NCBI GenBank assembly: GCA_016795245.1
Contig: JAEUIA010000111.1
Coordinates: 1 to 49,893 of the forward strand
From: Planctomycetota bacterium
Lineage (GTDB): Bacteria; Planctomycetota; UBA1135; GCA-002686595
DNA: 49,893 nucleotides
Direction of reading: 5' to 3'
Below the pieces are notes generated by a model. It had not been told where the DNA came from. It worked only from the letters and a program-made list of their open reading frames with translations, and did not search any database. Position numbers and translations under genes: made by a program. This document shows positions 18,779 through 28,073 of this stretch, piece by piece (position 1 is the stretch's first letter; each line of letters begins with the position of its first letter).

Positions 18779-19660
18779 ATGGGCTATTCGAAAATCCTCG
18801 CCGCGGTCGGCATCGACGCGGGATCCGAGAACGCGATTCTGCAAGCGGATGCGCGTGCACGCGCCGCGCAAGGCGAGTTGTACGTGTGTCACGCGATTCC
18901 GAACGCCCTCGGAGGCTATCCGTTCTTCTACCCGTCCTCGGGAGAGTTCCACGTCGAGGGAGCGGAAACGCGTCAACGCCTGCTCGCGGAATTGTCCAAG
19001 TACGTCGAGCGCCTGACAGGACGCAAGCCTGGCGAGTACCGCGTCGACATCAAGCAAGGCCGCTCTCACGAAGTGATCCTCAAGATCGCCGAGGCCTGGA
19101 GCGCCGACTTGATCGTCTTGGGCGTGACCACCGATCCGGACAAATCGACGAGCGACCCGGATTTGCGCCACATCTTGCGCCACGCCGAAGCGCCCGTGCT
19201 CGTCGCACGCGAGCGCGAGGGGACGAAGCGCATCCTGGTCGGGACGGATTTTTCCGATCCGTCGTTGCCCGCCGTCGCCGCCGCGGCGCACGAGGCACGT
19301 CGCACGCAGGGTGAAGTGACGATCCTCCACAGCATCGAGCTCTCGGTCGCGATGCCGGCCTGGTCCGCGCTCGGACCGGTCGCCGTCGACCTGCCGGCTC
19401 AGGTGCTCGACGACCTGAAGGCCGACGTCGACAAGCGCTTGATCGATGCGCTGAAACAACACGGCATCGACGGCGCGCGGCGCGTGATGAACGGATCGCC
19501 GTCCCAGGCGCTGCTCACCGCCGCCGAAGAACTGCGCGCGGACCTCGTCGTCGTCGGCACACTCGGCCGCACCGGGATCCCACGCATGTTGATCGGCAGC
19601 GTGGCGGAAGAAGTCGCACTGTCGGCGCCGTGCAGCGTGCTGGTCGTGCGGCTCACGTGA
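18779..19660 (+). CDS. Tandem universal stress protein (UspA family)
   Basis: 293 residues with two Usp domains (about 1-143 and 150-293). The second keeps the nucleotide-binding loop pattern VVGTLGRTGIPRMLIGSVAE followed by SAPCSVLVVRLT. The first has a degenerate loop (LGVTTDPDKSTSDPDL) and probably does not bind ATP in the usual way. Such proteins are cytoplasmic and respond to starvation, oxidative or energy stress. The ATG at 18779 is chosen over 18752 and 18764 because GGAGG at 18766-18770 sits 8 nt before it. The gene faces the P-type ATPase, with the hairpin at 19668-19759 between their ends. Confidence 0.9.
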   Translation: MGYSKILAAVGIDAGSENAILQADARARAAQGELYVCHAIPNALGGYPFFYPSSGEFHVEGAETRQRLLAELSKYVERLTGRKPGEYRVDIKQGRSHEVILKIAEAWSADLIVLGVTTDPDKSTSDPDLRHILRHAEAPVLVAREREGTKRILVGTDFSDPSLPAVAAAAHEARRTQGEVTILHSIELSVAMPAWSALGPVAVDLPAQVLDDLKADVDKRLIDALKQHGIDGARRVMNGSPSQALLTAAEELRADLVVVGTLGRTGIPRMLIGSVAEEVALSAPCSVLVVRLT

Positions 19661-19667
19661 GTCCTGA

Positions 19668-19759
19668 GCCATGCGGTACACGGCTGTGTTCTCCCCGATT
19701 CGCCGGCTTGCTACCGCACGCCGGCGAATCGGGGAGAACACAGCCGTGTACCGCATGGC
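19668..19759. repeat. Perfect 40-bp-arm hairpin, copy E
   Basis: Arms 19668-19707 and 19720-19759 are perfect inverted copies (outer end GCCATGCGGTACACGG, inner end GATTCGCCGGC) around a 12-nt loop. It lies between the ends of the converging Usp and ATPase genes, 7 and 14 nt from their stops, so it could end both transcripts, though no T-tract follows. The inner-arm sequence GATTCGCCG and TTCTCCCC are shared with the copy at 22324-22412. Confidence 0.9.
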
Positions 19760-19773
19760 GGTGTAGTCGCCGA

Positions 19774-22314
19774 CTACGAATCGTCCAGCCAGTCCGCTTT
19801 GAAGTGCTTGAGCAATTCGAACCAGATCAAGCTCGCCGCGCCCAACGCCATGCCGCCGAACAACCATCCGGCGCTGATCGTGCCGAATTTGAACAGCCCG
19901 GCTAGCGCCGGCACCCACATGACCACGAACAGTGTCAGCGTCGCGCCGCTCACGACGATCCACGATGCGGTGTTCTTGGTGAACAGGCTCGAGAAAACGC
20001 TGCGCCGCCAGGACCTGTTCACCCAGATCAGCGCGACGTTTCCACCGATCAGAGTCGCGAAGGCGAGCGCGCGCCCTTCATCCTCGGAACCGGAAGCATC
20101 GAGGCCCAAACGAAAGGCCGCCAGACTGACGAGCATCAGGCTGAGCCCTTGGATCAGCGAGACGATCACCAGGTGTCGCGAGAACAGGCTCGCACCGGCT
20201 TTGCGCGGCGGCCGGCGCATCGCTCCAGGCCCCGTCGGCTCCGCCTCGAACGCGAGCGCGCAAGCCGGATCGATCAGCAGCTCGAGGAACACGATGTGCA
20301 GCGGGAAGAGCACCAGCGGCCAGCCGAAAAACACGGGCAGCAGGGACAACCCCAATATCGGCACGTGCACGGCGATGATGTAGGCCATCGCGCGCCGCAA
20401 GTTGTCGTAGATGCGGCGGCCGAGCCGCACCGCGCCGACGATCGACGAGAAATCGTCATCCGTGATGACGAGATCCGCCGCTTCGCGCGCGACATCTGTG
20501 CCGCGGCCTCCCATCGCGACGCCGATGTGCGCGGCTTTCAATGCCGGCGCGTCGTTGACGCCGTCGCCCGTCATCGCCACGACATTTCCGTCGGCGCGTA
20601 GCGCGCGCACGAGGCGCAACTTCTGCTCGGGTACGGTGCGCGCGAACACGGACGTATGTCGCACGCGCTCCCGCAACTCATCGTCGGTGAGTGATTGCAG
20701 TTCCTTGCCCGTGATCACCGTGGGCTCGGCACCGAGTCCGGCCTGTCGCGCGATGGCGCGTGCAGTCTCGGGGGCGTCGCCCGTGATCATCACGACACGC
20801 ACGCCGGCTTGTAAGCACTCCGCGACGGCGTCCGGAACGCCGGCCCGCAAAGGGTCCTCCAGGCCGACGAGACCGATCAGCTCGAATTCGAACTCGCGCT
20901 GAGTATCCGGCAGCTCGTGCCGGTCGCACGTCGCACGCGCGACTCCGAGAACGCGTAGCCCGTCGCGGCCCATCCGCGCGACCTCAGCGCGGTACTCGGC
21001 CAGGACTTCCGCGCTCAAGGCGCAGAGCTCCGCGACGGCTTCGGGCGCGCCCTTGCAAGCGATGGTCGCACCCGTTTGACCGGGGGCGCGCCAGGCATAG
21101 GAGACGGACAACAAGGCTGGAGACAACGGGTAGTGACGCGCGAACGTCCACTCTTCACGAACCTGCCGCATGCTCGACGGCGCAGAGCGTGCGAGTTGGT
21201 GAAAAGCCAGCTCCATCGGATCGAATGGATCACGCTGGCTTGCCAGGACTCCGAATTCGACAACCTCGCGCAACGCTTCCGGCATGTCGCTGCCGTCGAC
21301 CACATGTCGTGCGTCGCGGCGCCACAGACGTGCGACTCGCATCTTGTTCTCGGTCAACGTGCCGGTCTTGTCCGCACACAACACCGATGCGGCCCCGAGC
21401 GCCTCGACCGCAGGCAGTCGGCGCGCGAGTACTCGATGCTTCGATAACCGCCACGCGCCGAGCGCCATGAACACGGTCAGCACGACCGGGAATTCTTCGG
21501 GCATGGCCGCCATGGCCAGGGCGATGCCCGCGAGGAGCCCCTCGAGCCAGTTTCCGCGAGTGATGCCGTACACGACGACGAGCAGCGCGCACGCCGCCAG
21601 ACCCAACGTCGCGAAGATGCGCACGATGCGGCCGACCTGTATCTGCAGCGGCGTGCGGCTTTCTTCGATACCGGCGAGGACGACGCCGATGCGGCCCATT
21701 TCCGTGCGCTCGCCGGTGGCGCGGACTTCGGCCAATCCGTGCCCCTTCACGACCAGGGTGCCGGCGTAGACGAAAGGCTGATCGTCACCGCCCGGGCGCG
21801 GATCGGTCGAAGCCGCTTCGGCCACGAGCTTGCGCACCGGCACTGACTCGCCCGTCAGCAGGGACTCGTCGAGTTCCATGTGCGCGGCCTCGATCAGGCG
21901 CGCATCGGCGCTCACGCGGTCGCCCTCGGCGAGCACGAGGATGTCACCGCGCACGACCTCGCGTCCGGCGATGCGCACGCGCGCTCCGTCGCGCAAGACC
22001 AGCGCGCGCGGAGCCGACAAATCGCGCAGAGCGGCGACCGCGCGTTCAGTCTTGTACTCCTGCGCCAGCGTGATCGCGATCACGACGAGCACCGACGCTA
22101 GGAGTGTCAGCGCTTCCGCGCGATCGCCCAGGATCAGGTAGATGCCGCCCGCGGCGAGCAGGAGCAGCAACATCGGCTCCTTGAGCACGCCGACCACCGC
22201 CCAGAACAGCCCGCGCTTCTTGTCGCGCGACAGTTCATTCGCACCCTCGACCCCGAGCCGGTCGCGAGCCTCGGCCGCCGTCAGGCCGCGCGGTGTCGAG
22301 ACGGGAGTGGGCAT
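19774..22314 (-). CDS. Cation-translocating P-type ATPase
   Basis: 846 residues with all P-type landmarks: TGES (154-157), PEEFP in the fourth membrane helix (272-276), the phosphorylated Asp315 in DKTGT, KGAPE (421-425), TGD (511-513) and GDGVNDAP (583-590), plus ten membrane helices in the usual grouping. It uses ATP to pump a cation across the inner membrane. The PEEFP motif and a sixth helix with ELLIDPACALAFEAEP place it near the Ca2+/Mn2+/H+ group (P2/P3), but ion choice is not settled. The frame is open far upstream, yet the ATG at 22314 starts the N-terminal domain; the longer reading would cross the hairpin at 22324-22412. Confidence 0.93.
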   Translation of the reverse strand: MPTPVSTPRGLTAAEARDRLGVEGANELSRDKKRGLFWAVVGVLKEPMLLLLLAAGGIYLILGDRAEALTLLASVLVVIAITLAQEYKTERAVAALRDLSAPRALVLRDGARVRIAGREVVRGDILVLAEGDRVSADARLIEAAHMELDESLLTGESVPVRKLVAEAASTDPRPGGDDQPFVYAGTLVVKGHGLAEVRATGERTEMGRIGVVLAGIEESRTPLQIQVGRIVRIFATLGLAACALLVVVYGITRGNWLEGLLAGIALAMAAMPEEFPVVLTVFMALGAWRLSKHRVLARRLPAVEALGAASVLCADKTGTLTENKMRVARLWRRDARHVVDGSDMPEALREVVEFGVLASQRDPFDPMELAFHQLARSAPSSMRQVREEWTFARHYPLSPALLSVSYAWRAPGQTGATIACKGAPEAVAELCALSAEVLAEYRAEVARMGRDGLRVLGVARATCDRHELPDTQREFEFELIGLVGLEDPLRAGVPDAVAECLQAGVRVVMITGDAPETARAIARQAGLGAEPTVITGKELQSLTDDELRERVRHTSVFARTVPEQKLRLVRALRADGNVVAMTGDGVNDAPALKAAHIGVAMGGRGTDVAREAADLVITDDDFSSIVGAVRLGRRIYDNLRRAMAYIIAVHVPILGLSLLPVFFGWPLVLFPLHIVFLELLIDPACALAFEAEPTGPGAMRRPPRKAGASLFSRHLVIVSLIQGLSLMLVSLAAFRLGLDASGSEDEGRALAFATLIGGNVALIWVNRSWRRSVFSSLFTKNTASWIVVSGATLTLFVVMWVPALAGLFKFGTISAGWLFGGMALGAASLIWFELLKHFKADWLDDS

Positions 22315-22323
22315 GCTCACGAT

Positions 22324-22412
22324 AGTACGGAGCCAGAGCCATTCTTCCCTGATTCGCCGCCGGATACGGTACACGGCGGCGAATCGGGGAAGAATGGCTC
22401 TGGCTCCGTACT
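22324..22412. repeat. 39-bp-arm hairpin, copy D
   Basis: Arms 22324-22362 and 22374-22412 pair throughout (one T-G wobble), outer end AGTACGGAGCCAGAGCC, inner end GATTCGCCGCCG, loop 11 nt. It lies between two minus-strand genes, 9 nt upstream of the ATPase start and 6 nt past the stop of the gene at 22419-23096. The outer TACGGAGCCAG motif matches the arms of the A/B/C family, and the inner motif matches copy E. Confidence 0.9.
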
Positions 22413-22418
22413 CGACGA

Positions 22419-23096
22419 CTACGACTCCTCGTCCTCGTCCTCGTCCTCGGCCGTCAGGACTTCGCGCCACACCGGCACGTCGAAGCTCGCGTAGTAGTCG
22501 AGGCCTTCGACCGGCGCGCGGATTTCGAGCGTCCAGCTGATGTTGTTCGCGTGCGGTGAACTCCAGAACTTGCGACAGCGCTCGGGGATGTCGAAGTGCA
22601 CCGGGATTCCCTCCAGCAGGCTTGCGTCCTGCGCATCGACCGTGGAGTGCGCTTCCCAGCGCACGCGGTTCTCGTGGTAGGTCTTGCCCGAGGTCCTCGA
22701 GACGATGGTCTCGATGCACTGGAACTTCAGCGTGTAGTTGCCGCTCGCGCGCAGCTCGCGCGAGGAACGCACGTGGCCTTCGAGCGCCAGCCCGGGCGCG
22801 ATGTGGTGCCCTTTCATCTCCAGCACGGATTGACCGAACTTGTTGCCGCGCAGTTGATCGCGCAGCGCCACGAACGTGTAGCCCAGGCACACGGCACACA
22901 AAAAGAACACCAGGAATACAGCCGGGTTGAACTCCGGATCCTGCGTATCGAGGTTCAGCGGCCAGCCCAGAAACAGCGTCAGCGCGACGGCGCCCGCAGC
23001 GGTCAGCAGCGCCATGGCCCAGTTCGTGAAAGAGAAGAACGAGGTGCTGTCCTCGATGAGGCGCGTGGTGGGCGGATCGAGGTCGTCTTCGGTCAT
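22419..23096 (-). CDS. Membrane protein with beta-rich C-terminal domain
   Basis: 225 residues. Two membrane helices at about 25-50 (NWAMALLTAAGAVALTLFLG) and 58-78 (AVFLVFFLCAVCLGYTFVAL) are followed by a 130-residue beta-rich domain (APGLALEGHVRSSRELRASG, YTLKFQCIETIVSR, ISWTLEIRAPVEGLDYYASF) and a very acidic end (EDEDEDEES). It looks like the arrestin-like DUF3592-associated proteins of other bacteria, but I am not sure. The stop is 104 nt before the ATPase start, with hairpin D between, so coexpression is possible. A C7 run directly precedes the ATG. Confidence 0.7.
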   Translation of the reverse strand: MTEDDLDPPTTRLIEDSTSFFSFTNWAMALLTAAGAVALTLFLGWPLNLDTQDPEFNPAVFLVFFLCAVCLGYTFVALRDQLRGNKFGQSVLEMKGHHIAPGLALEGHVRSSRELRASGNYTLKFQCIETIVSRTSGKTYHENRVRWEAHSTVDAQDASLLEGIPVHFDIPERCRKFWSSPHANNISWTLEIRAPVEGLDYYASFDVPVWREVLTAEDEDEDEES

Positions 23097-23257
23097 GCGG
23101 GGGGGCGGGCATTGAAGCGCTTTCCGCGCATTCCGGCCTGCAAAAAGGCGTCGATTCCGGAACCCGGAACGCGGCCGTGGTTTCAGAGGCGAAGGGCTTC
23201 CCCGAACGGGCCGTTCCTGCCGAGAATGACCTGCGCACGCACTGAAAGGAATCTCCC

Positions 23258-26032
23258 GTGAAGTCGATCCTCCTCCTCGCCACCGCCTTCCTGTCGCTGA
23301 CGACCGCAGTCATCTTCGCGCAGGAGCGCAATCAAGGTCAGACCTTCGAGGCGCTGCGCCGGCGCCTCGACACCGATCTGGACGGACGCATCAGCGAGAG
23401 CGAATTCCCGCGCGGCAAGGCGGCGTTCCGGCGGCTCGACCGCGACCGAGACGGATACTTGACCGCGGCTGACTTCGCGGACCCGAAGGCCAGGCCCAGC
23501 GGCGGCACGGCGGTCGCCGCGCGCGCGGCCACGCCGGAAGAGACGGAGTTCTTCGAGAAGAGCGTGCGCCCCGTGCTCGCGAACAACTGCTTCAGCTGTC
23601 ACTCCGACAACGCCAATAAACTGAAGGCCGGCTTGAAGGTCGATTCGCTCGCCGCGCTGCTCGCCGGCGGTGTGTCCGGCGCTGCGATCGTGCCCGGCGA
23701 CGCCGACGCGAGTCTCCTGATCCAAGCTGTGCGCTACACCGACTCCGAGCTGCAGATGCCGCCCAAGAAGCAGCTCGACGAAGGCGCGGTGAAAAACCTC
23801 GAGCGCTGGGTCGCGATGGGCGCCCCTTGGCCGGGCGCGGTGGTGGTGGATGCGCCCGACGCGCCCGCAGGCGCGATGAAGCCGACCAAGACTCCGATCG
23901 ATTTCGAGAAGGCGCGCGAGTTTTGGGCCTTCCGTCCGCCGGTGCGCACCGAACCCGCCGCGACGAAGAACACTCAGTGGGCCTGGAGCACGATCGATCG
24001 CTTCCTGATGGGCGCGATGGAGAAGGCCGGCGTCACGCCCGTCGGCGACGCCGACAAGCGCACGTGGCTGCGGCGCGTCACCTTCGATCTCACAGGTTTG
24101 CCGCCGACGCCGGAGGAGATCAGCGCGTTCGAGGCCGACCGTTCACCGCAGGCCTTCGAGACGATCGTCGATCGTCTGCTCGCGTCGCCCGCGTACGGCG
24201 AGCGTTGGGGGCGCCATTGGCTCGATGTCGCGCGCTACGCCGAGTCGAGCGGCAAGGACACGAACGTCGTCTACCCGCAGGCGTGGCGCTACCGCGATTG
24301 GGTGATCGCGGCCTTCAACGCCGACAAACCGTACGACCAGCTGCTGAAGGAACAGCTCGCCGGCGACTTGATGTCCGCGTCCGACGACGACACGCGTGCC
24401 GCGAACTTGATCGCGACCGGCTACCTCGCGATCGGATCGAAGAGCCACAACACGCGCGACAAGCGTCAGTTCTCGCTCGACGTCGCGGACGAGCAGATCG
24501 ACGCCGTTTCGCAGGGCATGCTGGGATTGACGATCGCCTGCGCGCGCTGTCACGACCACAAGTTCGATCCGATCCCGACCGAGGACTACTACGCGCTCGC
24601 CGGCATCTTCCTCAGCACCGAGACGCAGTTCGGCACGCGCACGGGGCCGGGCAACAACAACCCGAGCTCGCTGATCACGCTGCCTGCCGGCGCACACGTT
24701 CCCAACGGACCGTCGATGGATCCGACCGTGCGCAAACTGCTCGAGCGCACGCGCGATCGCTTCGCCCGCACGGCGGAGGGCGGCATGGATGCGCCGCGCA
24801 CCGGCGACACGGTCGCCGACAAGAAGCGTCCCGATCCAGTCGACCAGCAGCGCCTGCGCGTCGCGCGCCAGCAAGTGGCCATCTTCGACGATCTGCTCTC
24901 GCGCTTCGACGAAAGTGGCCGCGCGCTGGCCACGAACCGGCTCGCGATGGGCGTCACGGAAGGCAAGCCGCGCGACATCGCCGTGCTCGATCGCGGCGAA
25001 CTCGACAAGCCGGGCGCCGTCGCGCCGCGCGCCATGCCGCAAGTGTTGCGCACCCAGACGACGCCGCCGATCACGCGCGGCAGCGGACGCGCGGAACTCG
25101 CCGACTGGATCGCATCGAGTTCGAACCCTTTGACCGCGCGCGTCTGGGCCAACCGCGTCTGGTTGCACCTGTTCGGTTCGGGCATCGTGCGCACGCCGCA
25201 GAATTTCGGCGCCAGCGGCCAACGACCCGAGCACCCTGAGCTGCTCGACTGGCTGGCGACGGAGCTCGTCGCGCAAGGCTGGTCGACCAAGAAGCTCGTG
25301 CGCGAGATCGTGCTGTCGCACGCCTATCGCCTCGACAGCATCGACAACGAACGCAATGCGCGGATCGACCCGGCGGTGAAGACGCTGTGGCGCATGCCAG
25401 ACCGCCGCTTGGAAGCCGAAGCGATCCGCGACGCGATCCTGGCTGTGTCAGGCACGCTGCAGACCGACATTCCGCCGGGGTCCACAGCCGGAATCATCGA
25501 AGGCCGCGTCGATCGCGACGAGACCGTGAACTACATCACGCGCGAACGGCCCGTGCGCTCGGTGTACCTGCCGAGTTTGCGCGAGCACCTGCCCGACGCG
25601 CTCGACGTGTTCGATGCGCCTGACTCCGCGTTCGTGACGAGCGACCGCGAAGCGACGAACGTGGCGACGCAGGCCTTGTTCTTGATGAACGACGTCGACG
25701 TGATGCAGATCGCCGACGCGTTCGCCGCCAGATTGTTGGCGCGCGAGGGCAAGGACAGCGATCGGATCCACTACGCGTTCGAACTGGCGCTGGGCCGCAA
25801 ACCCAGCTTCACCGAGGTCAGCGCCGTCCGTTCGTTCCTCGAGGACTTCGAGACGCTCAACGCCAAGAACAAGAAGACTGCCGATCCGAGGCGCGACCGC
25901 CGTCCGGGGCGCGGTGACGCACCCGGCCTGGGCGGAACGGGCGTGTTGCCCACGCTGGATCCCACGCGCGCCGCGTGGTCGGCGTTCGTCCAGACGTTGT
26001 TCCAGAGTGCCGAATTCCGTTCGCTCGGCTGA
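23258..26032 (+). CDS. PSCyt1/DUF1549/DUF1553 protein with EF-hands
   Basis: 924 residues with a signal peptide (about 1-22). Two EF-hand loops follow, DTDLDGRISESE (38-49) and DRDRDGYLTAAD (61-72). Then comes a planctomycete cytochrome-like domain (PSCyt1) with the heme motif CFSCH (111-115) and a likely axial Met in LQMPPKK (162-168). A DUF1549/PSCyt2 domain starts at about 230 (DRFLMGAMEKAGVTP), and the C-terminal half is DUF1553/PSD1 (RVWANRVWLHLFGSGIVRTP). This family is abundant in Planctomycetota, often with sulfatases, and has no proven function. The GTG start has GAAAGGA upstream. The gene is followed after 25 nt by its usual DUF1501 partner. Confidence 0.93.
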   Translation: MKSILLLATAFLSLTTAVIFAQERNQGQTFEALRRRLDTDLDGRISESEFPRGKAAFRRLDRDRDGYLTAADFADPKARPSGGTAVAARAATPEETEFFEKSVRPVLANNCFSCHSDNANKLKAGLKVDSLAALLAGGVSGAAIVPGDADASLLIQAVRYTDSELQMPPKKQLDEGAVKNLERWVAMGAPWPGAVVVDAPDAPAGAMKPTKTPIDFEKAREFWAFRPPVRTEPAATKNTQWAWSTIDRFLMGAMEKAGVTPVGDADKRTWLRRVTFDLTGLPPTPEEISAFEADRSPQAFETIVDRLLASPAYGERWGRHWLDVARYAESSGKDTNVVYPQAWRYRDWVIAAFNADKPYDQLLKEQLAGDLMSASDDDTRAANLIATGYLAIGSKSHNTRDKRQFSLDVADEQIDAVSQGMLGLTIACARCHDHKFDPIPTEDYYALAGIFLSTETQFGTRTGPGNNNPSSLITLPAGAHVPNGPSMDPTVRKLLERTRDRFARTAEGGMDAPRTGDTVADKKRPDPVDQQRLRVARQQVAIFDDLLSRFDESGRALATNRLAMGVTEGKPRDIAVLDRGELDKPGAVAPRAMPQVLRTQTTPPITRGSGRAELADWIASSSNPLTARVWANRVWLHLFGSGIVRTPQNFGASGQRPEHPELLDWLATELVAQGWSTKKLVREIVLSHAYRLDSIDNERNARIDPAVKTLWRMPDRRLEAEAIRDAILAVSGTLQTDIPPGSTAGIIEGRVDRDETVNYITRERPVRSVYLPSLREHLPDALDVFDAPDSAFVTSDREATNVATQALFLMNDVDVMQIADAFAARLLAREGKDSDRIHYAFELALGRKPSFTEVSAVRSFLEDFETLNAKNKKTADPRRDRRPGRGDAPGLGGTGVLPTLDPTRAAWSAFVQTLFQSAEFRSLG

Positions 26033-26057
26033 CCGCGAGACACACACGAGAACCACG

Positions 26058-27476
26058 ATGACCATGTTCAACGATTCAGAACGATTCGGATTCGCGCCCA
26101 GCCGCCGCGACACGCTCAAGCTGCTCTCGTGCGGTTTCGGAATGCTCGCGTTGCGCGGGCTGTGCGCGGCTGATGCGCAGGACCTCGTCAGCGATCCGTT
26201 GGCGCCGAAAAAACCGCACCTCTTGGCGCGGGCGAAACGCGTGATCTTCCTGTGCATGAACGGCGCGCCGTCGCACGTCGACACGTTCGACTACAAGCCG
26301 GCGCTGGCGGAGCACGACGGTCAGACTCTGTCGGGCTATCGCCAGGGTGCGAAGCTCATGGCCTCGCCGTGGAAGTTCTCGCAGAAAGGCAAGAGCGGCC
26401 TGTGGATGAGCGAGCTGTTCCCTGAGCTCGCGAAACACGCCGACGAGTTGTGCCTCCTGCGCGGGATGCACACCGCCGTTCCGGCGCACGCGCAAGCGAC
26501 GATTCAACAACACACCGGCAGCTTCCAGTTCGTGCGCCCGTCGCTGGGCGCGTGGACCATGTACGGACTCGGCACGACGAACCGCAATCTGCCCGGGTTC
26601 GTGACGTTGAACCCGCCCAGCGGCAACGGCGGTGCGCAGAACTACGGGTCGGGCTTCCTGCCGGCGCCGTACCAAGGTATGCGCGTGGCGCTCGCTCGCG
26701 GCGGTGCCGCGAATCGACGCGGCGCTGCACCCGAATCGGTTGCGAACATCAAGAACACGCGCTTGACGACCGAGGAACAGCGCGCGCAACTCGACCTGCT
26801 CCAGAAGCTCAACAAGGAGCACGCGCGCCGCGATTCTGGCGACGCACAGGTCGAAGGCGTGATCGAATCGTACGAGCTGGCGTTCCGCATGCAGGCCGAG
26901 CTGCCCGGGCTGCTCGATCTGTCGAAGGAAAAGAAGGCGACGCTGGATGCGTACGGAATCGGCGGCGGCGAGACGGATGCGTTCGGTCGTCAATGCCTGA
27001 CCGCGCGCCACCTGGCCGCGGCCGGCGTGCGCTTCATCGAAGTCGGAATGGGCGGCTGGGATCACCACCGAAACCTGCGCGAGGAATTGCCGCAACGCTG
27101 TCAGGCGATCGACAAACCGATCGCAGCACTGCTCGCTGATTTGAAGCAAAGCGGCATGCTCGACGAAACACTCGTGATCTGGGGCGGCGAATTCGGCCGC
27201 ACGCCCTACGCACAGAACGGCGACGGACGCGATCACAACAACCGCGGCTTCACGACGTGGATGGCGGGCGGCGGTGTGAAAGGCGGATTCTCTTACGGTG
27301 CAACCGACGAGAACGGGATCGAGGCGGTGGAAGGCCGCATGTCGATCAACGATTGGCACGCCACGATCCTGCACCTCGTCGGGCTCGATCACGAACGCTT
27401 GACCTACAACTACGCCGGTCGCGACTTCCGTTTGACGGATGTGAGCGGCACGGTAGCGACCGACATCTTGAGCTGA
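26058..27476 (+). CDS. DUF1501 family protein with Tat signal
   Basis: 472 residues. The N-terminus carries a twin-arginine signal, SRRDTLKLLS (15-24), before the hydrophobic stretch CGFGMLALRGLCAADA, so it should be exported folded by the Tat system. The body is a DUF1501 (sulfatase-like, alkaline-phosphatase fold) protein; recognisable pieces are IFLCMNGAPSHVDTFDYKP, GVRFIEVGMGGWDHH and WGGEFGRTPYAQ. The residues suggest metal binding, and the family appears in operons with PSCyt1/DUF1553 proteins, as here. The substrate is unknown. Confidence 0.93.
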   Translation: MTMFNDSERFGFAPSRRDTLKLLSCGFGMLALRGLCAADAQDLVSDPLAPKKPHLLARAKRVIFLCMNGAPSHVDTFDYKPALAEHDGQTLSGYRQGAKLMASPWKFSQKGKSGLWMSELFPELAKHADELCLLRGMHTAVPAHAQATIQQHTGSFQFVRPSLGAWTMYGLGTTNRNLPGFVTLNPPSGNGGAQNYGSGFLPAPYQGMRVALARGGAANRRGAAPESVANIKNTRLTTEEQRAQLDLLQKLNKEHARRDSGDAQVEGVIESYELAFRMQAELPGLLDLSKEKKATLDAYGIGGGETDAFGRQCLTARHLAAAGVRFIEVGMGGWDHHRNLREELPQRCQAIDKPIAALLADLKQSGMLDETLVIWGGEFGRTPYAQNGDGRDHNNRGFTTWMAGGGVKGGFSYGATDENGIEAVEGRMSINDWHATILHLVGLDHERLTYNYAGRDFRLTDVSGTVATDILS

Positions 27477-27500
27477 AGCTCGCCGGATCCGGTCTGCTGG

Positions 27501-27956
27501 TCAGACCCCGAATTGTCGCAGGTGGTGGTCTAGATGCCGCCACTGCAGGGCGTTCCACTGCTCAGGTGTCAGCTCACCGAAGAACGGGTGCGGCAGCTTC
27601 GTCAAGGACGCCGGCCCACCCTCGCCGAACCGGCGCACCATGCCGAGCAGCGCTTCGCGCTCCGACTCGAACTCGTGCCTGCCTCCGACCTTGAACTCCG
27701 GCGCGGTCGGCATGTTCTGACTCCACGGCTTGTCGGAGAGCAGGCGTCGCTTGGCCATGCCTCCGAACAGGAGCCCCATCAAGCCGCGTTTCAGACGCAG
27801 CTGGCCGATCGCGACGCGCAGCGGCTGTTGGCAATGCGCGAGCATCTGGGCGACGGTCATCTTGCCCCACAGCGGCTTCGCATCCGCGCGCAGTGCTTTG
27901 ATGCGCTGTTCGATGAGGGCGCGATCGGATGTGGTCCAGAGCGAAGGGGTCGTCAC
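27501..27956 (-). CDS. DUF1569 (DinB-like) protein
   Basis: 151 residues with the DUF1569 features: an N-terminal helix ending in WGKMTVAQMLAHCQQPL and the C-terminal signature FFGELTPEQWNALQWRHLDH followed by HLRQFGV. The three conserved His (in AHCQ, RHLDHHL) are placed for a metal, as in the DinB four-helix bundle. Members are often thiol- or nucleotide-linked enzymes of unknown substrate. It converges on the DUF1501 gene. Confidence 0.9.
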   Translation of the reverse strand: MTTPSLWTTSDRALIEQRIKALRADAKPLWGKMTVAQMLAHCQQPLRVAIGQLRLKRGLMGLLFGGMAKRRLLSDKPWSQNMPTAPEFKVGGRHEFESEREALLGMVRRFGEGGPASLTKLPHPFFGELTPEQWNALQWRHLDHHLRQFGV

Positions 27957-28073
27957 GAGTCGTTCTCCGCGCGGAGGATGTTCGGAATCATCGCGTGGGA
28001 GTGTAGCGCAGCGGCGAGGCTCCTTGCACTCGGCGGCACGGCGGCTGTTCGCAAGCGCGAGCTGGTGCCCGGC

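Noticed and set aside
22315..23331. N-terminal extension of the P-type ATPase frame to 1185 codons
   Set aside because: The extension crosses hairpin D and runs in another frame over a better-supported gene at 22419-23096; the ATG at 22314 gives the normal ATPase N-terminus.
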